Source: Microbacterium foliorum
Lineage (GTDB): Bacteria; Actinomycetota; Actinomycetes; Actinomycetales; Microbacteriaceae
Assembly: GCF_003367705.1 (NCBI RefSeq)
Contig: NZ_CP031425.1
Coordinates: forward strand, 620,001-684,000
DNA length: 64,000 nucleotides
Reading direction: 5' to 3'
Below are positions 8,852 through 16,378 of this stretch, one piece after another. The notes under the pieces were generated by a model, which was given only the letters and a program-made list of their open reading frames with translations, did no database searches and was not told where the DNA came from. Both the position numbers and the translations under genes were made by a program. The number at the start of each line of letters is the position of its first letter. Within the stretch, counting starts at the first letter, position 1.

Positions 8852-9475
8852 CTACTTGAGGCGGAGCATCTGCTGCACGGCGCGTACGCCGGCGTTCGCA
8901 CTGCGGGCCCGCATCGCCGATTCGAGCTCCTCGAGCGACTCCTTCGTGTCGACTCTGGGCTCGCCGAGGTACAGGTCGCGGAAGACCAGGTACCAGAAGT
9001 CACTCAGCATCAGCCGGTAGAGGTCGTTGAGCGCACGGTCTGTCAGGAACTCGAACAGTTCGACGTGCGTCTCGATCCAGCCCTCTCCGGACTCGACGGA
9101 CTCGATCGCGTCGTGGATCAGCTCGCAGGCGATCACGAGATCCTGCTCGGAGAGCGCGAGCGCGGCTTCGCGGATGATCTCGCCACCCTGAGATGCGGCG
9201 AACTCGCGAGTGATCCGCGAGCGCTCGTCGGTGATGTCGGTGACCATCGAGTAGCGGTTCGCGTGCACCTCCATGAGTCCTGCACGCGCGAGTCGCTGGA
9301 CGGCCTCGCGGACGGGGGTGCGCGTCACGCCGAGGTCCTCGGCGATCGCCTTGTCGCTCAGCTTCGCGCCCGGTGCATACGTGCCGTCGGCGATCGAGGT
9401 CGCGAGTCGGCGGAAGAGCTCCTCGGCGCCGAGGTTGTGCTGCGCCCCAGGCACAACAGGTGATTCAGGTCCCAT
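8852..9475 (-). CDS. GntR-family transcriptional regulator (FCD type)
   Basis: This 207-residue protein is a DNA-binding metabolite sensor. The winged helix-turn-helix spans about residues 18-80, with the GntR signature KLSDKAIAEDLGVTRTPVREAVQRLARAG. The C-terminal helical domain (about 90-205) matches the FCD effector domain in length and helix pattern, and histidine residues in HDAIESVE and THVELFEFL could bind a metal. It stands alone between an AEC transporter and a lipoprotein gene; the transporter may be its target, but nothing in the sequence proves this. Confidence 0.88.
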   Translation of the reverse strand: MGPESPVVPGAQHNLGAEELFRRLATSIADGTYAPGAKLSDKAIAEDLGVTRTPVREAVQRLARAGLMEVHANRYSMVTDITDERSRITREFAASQGGEIIREAALALSEQDLVIACELIHDAIESVESGEGWIETHVELFEFLTDRALNDLYRLMLSDFWYLVFRDLYLGEPRVDTKESLEELESAMRARSANAGVRAVQQMLRLK

Positions 9476-9549
9476 ACCGGAATACTACGTGCCGAAACCC
9501 TCGTGGTTGCTGAGGAATCTCCGGGTCCCGCCGAGTTTTCCCGCAACGC

Positions 9550-9987
9550 TCATCCCGCTGCCGCGGTGCGCTCCGCTTCCGAATTCGGAGTCCAGCCGTA
9601 CCAGCCGTCGTCGGCGGAGATGACGCTCCATTCGCCGCAGGCGAAGACCCTCTCGGCCTTGTACGGATCAGGCGCGTCGTCGAGAACCCAGGCGGGTGCC
9701 GAAGAGCGCTCCACCTCGACGCATTCGCCGGGCAGAGACGACGAACTGGTGAGAAGGATCACGGCATCGGATGCGGCGTCGACGGTGGACGTGCGTGCGG
9801 TGATCGCGGTGGAATCGGCGGGCGCCCAGCTCGCATCGAGCTCGGTGCCGTCGCGGAACGCCCCGACGTCGTCGAACGTCGAGGTGGACTGCTTGTGGAG
9901 GATGCTGTCGACGGCGGAGCATCCGGTCAGCGACACCAGGCCCACGGCGACGAGAGCGGGGACGAAGAGAGCGGTTCGTATGTGCAT
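9550..9987 (-). CDS. Hypothetical lipoprotein
   Basis: This is a 145-residue secreted lipoprotein of unknown function. The signal peptide (1-22) ends in a good lipobox, SLTGC, with the lipidated cysteine at residue 23. The mature part is small and contains two further cysteines (GECVEV and FACGEW) that could form a disulfide, as well as many serine and acidic residues. The ATG at 9987 is chosen because the signal peptide begins there; the frame is open further upstream but without protein-like sequence. It diverges from the 84-residue protein at 10098. Confidence 0.75.
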   Translation of the reverse strand: MHIRTALFVPALVAVGLVSLTGCSAVDSILHKQSTSTFDDVGAFRDGTELDASWAPADSTAITARTSTVDAASDAVILLTSSSSLPGECVEVERSSAPAWVLDDAPDPYKAERVFACGEWSVISADDGWYGWTPNSEAERTAAAG

Positions 9988-10097
9988 CTCCTCAGCATCG
10001 CCACCCGACGAGGGCCCGGCATCGGGCGACGGAGGTATTGGCATCCGTCTGCAGGAGGATCCGAGCCGGTGCGGGTGGGCGAAGGTACGCTGAGAAT

Positions 10098-10352
10098 ATG
10101 AGCGATCCTGAGCGGGCCACCTCCCGCCCCCTGTGGGCGAGCGTGGCCGACGGCTTCTACGTCGGCAGCCAGGACGGGACCTTTCTCGGATACGTCGACC
10201 GGCAGCACGACGGGGCATGGCGGGCATTCGACGCGGCGTCGCGCGCCGTCGGCGACTTCTCCGATCACCACCGGGCCATGGCCGCGGTGACGCAGATCGG
10301 CGCGGTCTCGGTCTCTGCCGGCGAGCTCGAGACCCCGGGAGCGATCCGCTGA
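10098..10352 (+). CDS. Small protein coupled to the BLUF photoreceptor
   Basis: I do not recognise this 84-residue protein. The core reads WASVADGFYVGSQDGTFLGYVDRQ, which suggests a short beta-hairpin sheet, followed by an alanine-rich helix containing DAASRAVGDFSDHHRAMAAV. It is soluble, with no signal peptide. Its stop overlaps the start of the BLUF gene in TGATG, so the two proteins are made from one message with coupled translation. A role as partner or output of the light sensor is a reasonable guess only. Confidence 0.7.
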   Translation: MSDPERATSRPLWASVADGFYVGSQDGTFLGYVDRQHDGAWRAFDAASRAVGDFSDHHRAMAAVTQIGAVSVSAGELETPGAIR

Positions 10353-10816
10353 TGGCACCGCACAGCTCTCTCGTCTCGCTCGTGTACAGCAGCACCGCGA
10401 CCCGCCCCTTCGACGACGACGAGCTGGCTGGCCTTCTCGCAGTGAGCCGCGCGAGGAACGCCGAGCGGAACATCACCGGGATGCTGCTCTACCGCGAGCG
10501 TGAGTTCATCCAGATCCTCGAAGGCACGCGCGCCGACGTCGAGTCGCTCATGGCGGACATCGCGGGGGACCGGCGCCACAGCGACGTCCGCGTGCTCCTC
10601 GAAGAGCCGCTGCACGAGCGGCGTTTCGAGAAGTGGACCATGGGGTACCGACCGCTGGTCGCTGCCCAGCCCGAGATGCTCGACGGCTACCGCGACTCTT
10701 TCGACGACCTCCGCATGGGTGACCACGACATGATCGGTCGGGCCCTGATGGAGCTCACCATGTGGTTCCGCGTCCGCGAGGCGGCGCCGGGGCGGACGGC
10801 TGTGCGGACGCCATAG
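10352..10816 (+). CDS. BLUF-domain blue-light photoreceptor
   Basis: This 154-residue protein is a short BLUF (blue light using FAD) sensor. The key flavin-site residues occur at the same spacing as in the reference protein AppA: Y12, N36, Q54, W95 and M97 here against Y21, N45, Q63, W104 and M106. The motif ITGMLLY (41-47) and FIQILEG (52-58) are diagnostic, as is DRRHSDVRVL. About 50 residues follow the domain, forming one or two helices, as in short BLUF proteins that act through protein contacts rather than a fused enzyme. There is no output domain. The start overlaps the upstream stop by one base. Confidence 0.93.
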   Translation: MAPHSSLVSLVYSSTATRPFDDDELAGLLAVSRARNAERNITGMLLYREREFIQILEGTRADVESLMADIAGDRRHSDVRVLLEEPLHERRFEKWTMGYRPLVAAQPEMLDGYRDSFDDLRMGDHDMIGRALMELTMWFRVREAAPGRTAVRTP

Positions 10817-10838
10817 GTCCGCGCGTCGGCGTCCGCAT

Positions 10839-11489
10839 TCAGGCGCAGGACTCGTACGGCGGCTTCTCGAGGGTCGTCGCCGTCACTGCCCAGATGATGT
10901 CGCTGCCCGCCGTGTAGGTGAGGAAGACGGAGCCGACGCCGGCTTCCGACTCGATCGCGAGATATCGGCGGTCGCCGACGCTCTCGATCTCTGTGGCGTC
11001 GGGATAGGCGGCCAGCGCCTCGTCCACCCGCGAACCGACACCGATCCCCTCGGCCGTCAGCGGGCCGACGGCCGGCCCGCCTTCGAGATCGGCGGGCGAC
11101 GCGGACACCTGTACGAGATCGACCACTGCCGGATCCTGCTCCGGCAGCTCGGGGCTCTGCAGCGTCAGTGTGTATCCGTCGGCTTCGACCGTGGCAAGCC
11201 ACGGGCAGACTTCTGCGGGGGTCGCACCCGCTGTCGCGACCGCCTCGTCGTAGGGAGTGCCCAGCTCGACGTCGCCGATGCCCGACGGGCCGGCGCCCGC
11301 GGTCGGGGACGCGCTGGGAGATGCGCTCGGCGTGGGATCGGCGGGTGCCGTCACCGTCTGCGTGACGGTCGGCGTCGGCGAGACGGGGGCCGAGCATCCC
11401 GCCAGAAGAGCAGCTGTCACGGCCATCCCGAACAGTGGTGTGAGGATGCGTGCACTGCGAGCCCGAGGTCGTGTCGTGTCGATATCCAT
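10839..11489 (-). CDS. Hypothetical lipoprotein with Thr/Pro/Ser linker
   Basis: This 216-residue predicted lipoprotein has a signal peptide ending in the lipobox LLAGC, with C32 as the lipidated residue. A flexible linker rich in Thr, Pro, Ala and Ser (about 33-65) joins it to a globular domain. The domain contains the phrases GDVELGTPYDEAVA and GIGVGSRVDEALAAYPDA, two similar segments of the kind seen in surface proteins of Gram-positive bacteria that repeat a GxGxxxxEvxxxyP pattern. Two cysteines (VCPWL and the C-terminal ESCA) may pair. Function is unknown. It converges with the BLUF gene. Confidence 0.75.
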   Translation of the reverse strand: MDIDTTRPRARSARILTPLFGMAVTAALLAGCSAPVSPTPTVTQTVTAPADPTPSASPSASPTAGAGPSGIGDVELGTPYDEAVATAGATPAEVCPWLATVEADGYTLTLQSPELPEQDPAVVDLVQVSASPADLEGGPAVGPLTAEGIGVGSRVDEALAAYPDATEIESVGDRRYLAIESEAGVGSVFLTYTAGSDIIWAVTATTLEKPPYESCA

Positions 11490-11620
11490 CCTTCGACGCT
11501 ATCGGCGGGGACGAGCGTCGCGCGTCGATTCCCACGGGACTCCCAGATCGAGCAGATAGCAGATCTGCAGCGTCCCGCAAGGCATTGTGGTCGGTGATCG
11601 AGGGTTCATAGTGTGGATCG

Positions 11621-12124
11621 ATGGACACTCGCAATCGCACTCGCGCCGTCGCCATCGTGCCCACCGGGCTGGTGGCTCTCGCCTTCGTGATCGCCGGCTG
11701 CACCTCGGGCGACGCTCCCGAGCCGATGGCGTCGGAATCGACATCCGCACCGTCGCCGTCGGCGACGTCAGCACCTCCCGCGGAGGCATTCGCCTACCCC
11801 GACAAGACGGACCCGACTCAGGTCGGCATCGCCCTCAAGTACGAGGAGGGCAGCGATCCGTCGGGCGAGATCATCGCAGGGCCCGCTGTGCTCGTCGCGG
11901 ATCGACAGTTCACCGTCGAGGGGCAGTGCGAGGGCGATCGCGTCGGGTTCGAGGTGGTCACGGCCGACGGAGAGAGGCGGGTGCTCGCCGAAGGGGGATT
12001 CCGCTGCGACGATCCGCCGGCCGGTGAGTTCTCGTACCGGCTGCCGTACGCCGGTGTGGTGCAGGTGAACCTCACGGACGCCGACGACGTCGATCGGGCA
12101 TGGGTGCGCGTCGTCCAGACCTGA
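11621..12124 (+). CDS. Hypothetical lipoprotein
   Basis: This 167-residue predicted lipoprotein has a signal peptide ending in VIAGC with C27 as the lipidated residue, followed by a Ser/Pro/Thr linker to about residue 55. The mature part is beta-rich and includes the pair EGQCEGDRV and GGFRCDDP, whose cysteines could form a disulfide, and a C-terminal GVVQVNLTDADDVDRAWVRV strand pattern typical of a jelly-roll or Ig-like fold. It is divergent from the lipoprotein at 10839 and converges with the FGE gene. No function can be assigned. Confidence 0.72.
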   Translation: MDTRNRTRAVAIVPTGLVALAFVIAGCTSGDAPEPMASESTSAPSPSATSAPPAEAFAYPDKTDPTQVGIALKYEEGSDPSGEIIAGPAVLVADRQFTVEGQCEGDRVGFEVVTADGERRVLAEGGFRCDDPPAGEFSYRLPYAGVVQVNLTDADDVDRAWVRVVQT

Positions 12125-12152
12125 TCCGCGATTCGCGCCGCCACGGCGCCCG

Positions 12153-13028
12153 TCATCGCGCGCAGCGGAAACCCAGATGGGTGGTCGCGGAGTCCTCGGT
12201 CTGGGAGCTTCGCGCGGCGGGCCTGTAGCGCCGGCAGTACTCCGGGGCGCAGAGGTGCGAGCCGCCCTTCGTCACCCGACGTGGGGGACCTCCGGCGTCC
12301 ACGCCGAGAAGGTTGCGGCGTTCACCGGGCTGGATCGTCGGGCTCATGCTGTGACGAGCGCTCCACGTATCCGCTGTCCATTCCCAGACGTTGCCGATCA
12401 TGTCGTGCACGCCGAAGCCATTGGCAGGGAACGCCCCGGTCGCGGACGTTCCGATGAAGCCGGCGGCTCCGGAGTTGCGGTACGGGAAGTCTCCCTGCCA
12501 GGTGTTGGCCATGAGCTCTCCGTCCGGGCGCAGTTCTTCGCCCCACGCGTAGCGCGCGCCGACGAGCCCTCCTCGAGCCGCCCACTCCCACTCTGCTTCG
12601 GTGGGTAGCCGCTTATGCGCCCAGGCGGCGTACGCCGAGGCATCCTCGAAGGCGATCTGTACGACCGGATGCTCGAGGCGTCCGTCGACGTCCGATCCTG
12701 GCCCTTCGGGCGCACGCCAGTGCGCCCCGGGCTGCCAGCGCCACCAGCGCTGCCACTCGTTCAGATTCACGGGGCCGTCGGTCGGGGTGAACACCAGCCC
12801 ACCGGGAACGAGCGTGGCCGGATCAGCGCCCGGGAACTCGCGAGGATCGAGGGGGCGCTCGGCGACCGTCACGTAGCCGGTCTCGGTGACGAAGCGCAGG
12901 TACTCCGCATTCGTCACCGGGTACGGATCCAGATCGAACGCCTCGATCTCGCGTTCGTGCACCGGCCCTTCCTCGGGGTAGAAGTCGACGGAGCCCATGA
13001 GCAGCCGCCCCGCGGGGATGCGGGTCAT
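12153..13028 (-). CDS. Formylglycine-generating enzyme (sulfatase-modifying factor, aerobic FGE)
   Basis: This 291-residue enzyme converts the active-site cysteine of type I sulfatases to formylglycine using oxygen and copper. The SUMF1/FGE-sulfatase fold fills the protein. Both catalytic cysteines are present at the right spacing: C260 and C265 in SHLCAPEYCRRYR, equivalent to the Cys-x4-Cys of human and Streptomyces FGE. The motifs GNVWEWTADTW and HLGFRCAR are also typical. No signal peptide is seen, so it acts in the cytoplasm. The ATG at 13028 lies eight bases after the stop of the upstream DUF202 gene. Its likely client is the sulfatase at 16379, which carries the CxPxR motif. The presence of both cysteines separates it from SUMF1-like proteins that lack activity. 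Confidence 0.93.
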   Translation of the reverse strand: MTRIPAGRLLMGSVDFYPEEGPVHEREIEAFDLDPYPVTNAEYLRFVTETGYVTVAERPLDPREFPGADPATLVPGGLVFTPTDGPVNLNEWQRWWRWQPGAHWRAPEGPGSDVDGRLEHPVVQIAFEDASAYAAWAHKRLPTEAEWEWAARGGLVGARYAWGEELRPDGELMANTWQGDFPYRNSGAAGFIGTSATGAFPANGFGVHDMIGNVWEWTADTWSARHSMSPTIQPGERRNLLGVDAGGPPRRVTKGGSHLCAPEYCRRYRPAARSSQTEDSATTHLGFRCAR

Positions 13029-13036
13029 CGCGGCGG

Positions 13037-13390
13037 TCACGTCAGCACCGAGATCGTCACGAAGAGGATCGCTGCCGCGCCGAAGGCGACCGCCAGCACC
13101 GCCACTGAGATGAGTAGGCCACCGCCATGCGGTGTGCGCGATGACGTACCGGTCAGGAACGCGGTAAGCCGGGTCTGGCGGCGACGCGCAGCCATCCAGA
13201 TCGCGCATGCCGCCAGAAGGCCGAGGAGGCCCGGTATCACACCGAACGCCGCGGCGGGGGCCGGTAGTGCCACGGGGAGGACCCGTAGCGAGAGCAGCGA
13301 GCAGACGGCGATGGCGAGGGCGGTGCGGCGCCAGGCGAGCTCGGTGCGCTCGGGCTGCAGACCGGGATCGAAGAGCGTCGACTCTGTCAT
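13037..13390 (-). CDS. DUF202 membrane protein (second copy)
   Basis: This 117-residue integral membrane protein of the DUF202 family starts with the family motif PERTELAWRRTALAIAV (residues 13-29), followed by three hydrophobic segments (about 22-45, 48-68 and 92-114). It overlaps the upstream DUF202 gene by four bases and precedes the FGE gene by eight bases, so the three form one operon. The function of the family is unknown. The frame is open far upstream, but that part is shadow sequence of the neighbouring gene. Confidence 0.82.
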   Translation of the reverse strand: MTESTLFDPGLQPERTELAWRRTALAIAVCSLLSLRVLPVALPAPAAAFGVIPGLLGLLAACAIWMAARRRQTRLTAFLTGTSSRTPHGGGLLISVAVLAVAFGAAAILFVTISVLT

Positions 13391-13743
13391 CGCCAGATGA
13401 CCCCTGCGATGACGAGCAGGCCGACGACGAGCACGATGATGCCGAGGACGACTGCCGATATCGCACCGGGCAGTGGCAGCGACCGACGCAGAGCCCGCTC
13501 CGTCCTGCTCCACTCCCACCATGCGAGCGGCGCGACTGCCGTGCCGGCGACGATGAGGACCAGCGAGGCCGCGAGTCGGAAGCCGGGATGCAGATCGAGA
13601 CCGAGCACCTCGAGTGCCACGCCGCCGGCGATCAGAGCGAGTGCCGTGCGCGTCCACGCGAGGAAGGTGCGCTCGTTCGCGAGTGAGAAACGCGGATCCG
13701 GCTCCTCGCCGGTGCCGTACACGGATGTGGGGAAGCGGCGCAT
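13387..13743 (-). CDS. DUF202 membrane protein (YidH-like, first copy)
   Basis: This 118-residue membrane protein belongs to the YidH/DUF202 family. The signature FSLANERTFLAWTRTALALIAGG (about residues 19-41) is very well kept, and three hydrophobic segments are seen. It is the first gene of the operon DUF202-DUF202-FGE; the ATG at 13743 is the first start that gives a protein of family length. It lies divergent from the symporter at 13874, sharing a 130-base promoter region that holds a palindromic LacI-type operator. Confidence 0.85.
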   Translation of the reverse strand: MRRFPTSVYGTGEEPDPRFSLANERTFLAWTRTALALIAGGVALEVLGLDLHPGFRLAASLVLIVAGTAVAPLAWWEWSRTERALRRSLPLPGAISAVVLGIIVLVVGLLVIAGVIWR

Positions 13744-13814
13744 CCCGACATCGTATCCGCGTCCGGCTTCGGGAGCGCGGCGCGTCGGCCACGAAACTTC
13801 TTTTTCGGACCTGC

Positions 13815-13844
13815 TTGCCTTCAAACGTTTGAACTGGTTATCGT
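13815..13844 (+). promoter_or_regulatory. Promoter with a 14-bp palindromic LacI-type operator
   Basis: A -35-like TTGCCT (13815-13820) and a -10-like TATCGT (13839-13844) are 18 bases apart. The perfect palindrome TTCAAACGTTTGAA occupies 13820-13833, inside the spacer, and has the central CG typical of LacI-family operators. It precedes the symporter-LacI-sulfatase operon, so the LacI protein at 15291 is the obvious candidate repressor. The region is shared with the divergent DUF202-FGE operon. The promoter boxes are modest matches; the palindrome is certain. Confidence 0.75.
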
Positions 13845-13873
13845 CCTCTCGCCCGCTCTCGACGAGGAGAACC

Positions 13874-15286
13874 ATGACTTACACGAGCACGACAGAAGCG
13901 ATCGCCACCGCGAGGCCGTTCGGCTGGCGCGACAAGGTCGGATACCTGTTCGGAGACTTCGGCAACGACTTCCTGTTCATCCTGGCGTCGAGCTATCTCC
14001 TGATCTTCTACACGAACGTCCTCGGACTGAACCCGGCGCACGTCGGAACCCTGTTCCTGCTGGTGCGTCTCCTCGACGCGTTCACCGATGTCGGCTGGGG
14101 CCAGTTCCTCGATCGGCACATTCCGTCGGTTGCCGGGCGGTTCCGTCCCTGGATCATCCGCGCGGCCATCCCCCTCGTCGTCGTGAGCGCCCTGTTGTAT
14201 GCGCCGTTCGCGGCGGACTGGGATTACACCGTCAAGCTGATCTGGGCGACAGCGACGTACATCCTCTGGGGGTCCGTCTTCTACACGATGGTCAACATCT
14301 CCTACGGTTCCCTCGCCTCGGTGATGAGCGAGGAGCCCGCCGAACGAGCGTCCCTCTCGGTCTTCCGTGGAGTGGGGGCGAACCTCGCGGGGATCTTCGT
14401 CGCCCTCGTGCCGCCTCTGTTCATCTATGCGAACGTCGACGGCGTATCGCAGGTGCTTCCGCCGGCGTTCTTCGCGACCGGCGTGGCCTTCTCGGCCGCC
14501 GCGCTCGTCTTCTACATCGTCTGTTACTCGCTGGTGCGAGAGCGCGTGAGAGCGGTGCCGGGTCGTGCGAAGGCGTCGTTCCCCGCCCTGCTGCGTTCGC
14601 TGGCAGGCAACCGCGCTCTCCTTTCGCTCATGGGCGGCAATCTCGTGCTGATGCTGTCGTCGCTGTTGACCGGTTCGGTGGGTGCCTACCTCTGGCTCAA
14701 CTACTTCAACAACGGTGCGCTCTCGGGTGTCGCGGCGCTCGCCAACGTCGTTCCCGCGCTCATCGCCGCACCGTTCGCCGCCGCACTCGGTCGTCGCTGC
14801 GGCAAGAAGGAGATGCTCGTGGTGCTGCTCTTCGCGAGCGCGGCGATCTATCTGTTGCTCTTCTTCCTCGGAATCACATCGCCATGGGTGTTCATCGTGC
14901 TCAGCATCGTGGCCGGGTTCGGGGTGGGCATGTTCAACCTCCTGGTGTGGGCGATCATCACCGACGTCGTCGACCATCAGGAAGTGCGCACGGGGCAACG
15001 CGATGACGGCACGGTCTATGCCATCAACACGTGGGCACGCAAGCTCGGGCTCGCGCTCGCCGGCGGCCTCGGAGGTTACGCCCTCGCCATCATCGGCTAC
15101 GAGGCCGGCACCGACACACAGGCGGCAGGCACCGTGCAGGGCATCTACACCATCGCCACACTCGTGCCTGGCGTCCTGTACGCGATCGTCGCGCTCATCC
15201 TGCTGTTCTGGTTCCCGCTCGACCGCCGCACGGTCGAGGCGAACAGCGCCGAGCTGAGCAGCCGACGCGCAGTCGTGGTGGGATGA
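13874..15286 (+). CDS. GPH-family sugar:cation symporter (MelB-like MFS transporter)
   Basis: This 470-residue protein has about twelve membrane helices and the marks of the glycoside-pentoside-hexuronide:cation symporter family. These include GYLFGDFGNDFLFILASSYLLIFYTNVLG at the N-terminus and the loop motif RLLDAFTDVGWGQFLDRH after helix two, where the acidic residues bind the cation in MelB. The loop GRFRPWI and the C-terminal half with DVVDHQEVRTGQRDDGTVYAI are also typical. A GAGGAG ribosome site precedes the ATG. Its place upstream of a sulfatase suggests import of a small sulfated sugar or glycoside, which is an inference. Confidence 0.9.
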   Translation: MTYTSTTEAIATARPFGWRDKVGYLFGDFGNDFLFILASSYLLIFYTNVLGLNPAHVGTLFLLVRLLDAFTDVGWGQFLDRHIPSVAGRFRPWIIRAAIPLVVVSALLYAPFAADWDYTVKLIWATATYILWGSVFYTMVNISYGSLASVMSEEPAERASLSVFRGVGANLAGIFVALVPPLFIYANVDGVSQVLPPAFFATGVAFSAAALVFYIVCYSLVRERVRAVPGRAKASFPALLRSLAGNRALLSLMGGNLVLMLSSLLTGSVGAYLWLNYFNNGALSGVAALANVVPALIAAPFAAALGRRCGKKEMLVVLLFASAAIYLLLFFLGITSPWVFIVLSIVAGFGVGMFNLLVWAIITDVVDHQEVRTGQRDDGTVYAINTWARKLGLALAGGLGGYALAIIGYEAGTDTQAAGTVQGIYTIATLVPGVLYAIVALILLFWFPLDRRTVEANSAELSSRRAVVVG

Positions 15287-15290
15287 GAGC

Positions 15291-16352
15291 ATGGGCAGGC
15301 CGACACTGAAGGACATCGCCAGCAGGGCGGGGGTCTCGATCTCGACGGTGTCGTATGCACTGAACGACAAGAGCAGTCTGCCTCTGGCAGAGGCGACGAA
15401 GACCCGCATCCGCACGATCGCGCACGAGCTCGGGTACGTGCCCAACGGCTTGGCGCGGTCGCTGCAAGCGAGGTCGAATCGCACCATCGGAGTTCTGCTG
15501 AACAAGCCTCTGACGACGCCTCGATACGCCGAGATCGCCCAAGGGCTCAGTGAGGGACTGGCTCGACGGGGGTTCCATCTCGCTCTGCTCCACGGTGACT
15601 CGGCGGAGCGGTGCACGGACGATGTTCGCGGCGGGCTGCTCGACGGACTGGTGTTCATCGGTCACGATGACCTCGACGTGCCACACGAGCTGGCGGTCGA
15701 GGTCATGGCGCACAGGATTCCGTTCGTCGCGCTCGACTGCGGGCCCGCAGTGACGCCGGGCATCTGGTCGAGCGTCGACTTCGACTACGCCGCCGGCGCG
15801 GAGCAGCTCGTGCAGAATCTGATCGGCGAGGGCGTGTCGAGGATCCTCCACCTTCGACCGGATGTGACATCACGCGCTGATCGGACGAGGAATTCGGCGA
15901 TGGAGGCGCTCGCCCGCGACAACGGACTCGCTCTCATCGTGCTCTCCACCGGAGTCACCGATGAGATCCTCGCTCGGTTCGATCGTGACCCGGGCGGCAC
16001 CACCGGATATGCCGCGAGCGTCGTCGGGCGTCTGGATGCCGCTCGCGACTGGATCGATCAGGAGCCGGAATCCACGGCGATCGTCTGCTCCTGGGGTGCG
16101 GACGCCGAGGCGGCCTACTTCTGGATCGTGCAGCACGGTCCTCGCGTCAGGGTCGCCGCTCTCGCAGGCGGCTCTCTCGACCCGCGTCTCTGGCCGCGCC
16201 TCACATACAGTCGGCTGCCCCTCTCGGCGGCCGGAGAGGCCTGCGCGGGTCTCATCATCGACGCCAGCACGGCGAAGGATGCGCCGACGTGCGTCCTCCT
16301 CGCTCCCGCCCTCGACACCGGCGCCTCAGGCACCGGTGCGGCAGGCGACTGA
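15291..16352 (+). CDS. LacI-family transcriptional regulator
   Basis: This 353-residue repressor has an N-terminal LacI helix-turn-helix (TLKDIASRAGVSISTVSYALN, residues 5-25), a hinge helix (NGLARSLQAR) and a periplasmic-binding-protein-like sensor domain. It begins four bases after the symporter stop, so the two are cotranscribed. It probably represses its own operon through the palindrome at 13820-13833. The effector domain (about 65-350) is divergent, and the C-terminus lacks the usual RxSTxxP ending seen in many actinobacterial LacI proteins. The inducer is unknown. Confidence 0.9.
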   Translation: MGRPTLKDIASRAGVSISTVSYALNDKSSLPLAEATKTRIRTIAHELGYVPNGLARSLQARSNRTIGVLLNKPLTTPRYAEIAQGLSEGLARRGFHLALLHGDSAERCTDDVRGGLLDGLVFIGHDDLDVPHELAVEVMAHRIPFVALDCGPAVTPGIWSSVDFDYAAGAEQLVQNLIGEGVSRILHLRPDVTSRADRTRNSAMEALARDNGLALIVLSTGVTDEILARFDRDPGGTTGYAASVVGRLDAARDWIDQEPESTAIVCSWGADAEAAYFWIVQHGPRVRVAALAGGSLDPRLWPRLTYSRLPLSAAGEACAGLIIDASTAKDAPTCVLLAPALDTGASGTGAAGD

Positions 16353-16378
16353 ACGACCGATCTCGACGAAGGAACCGG

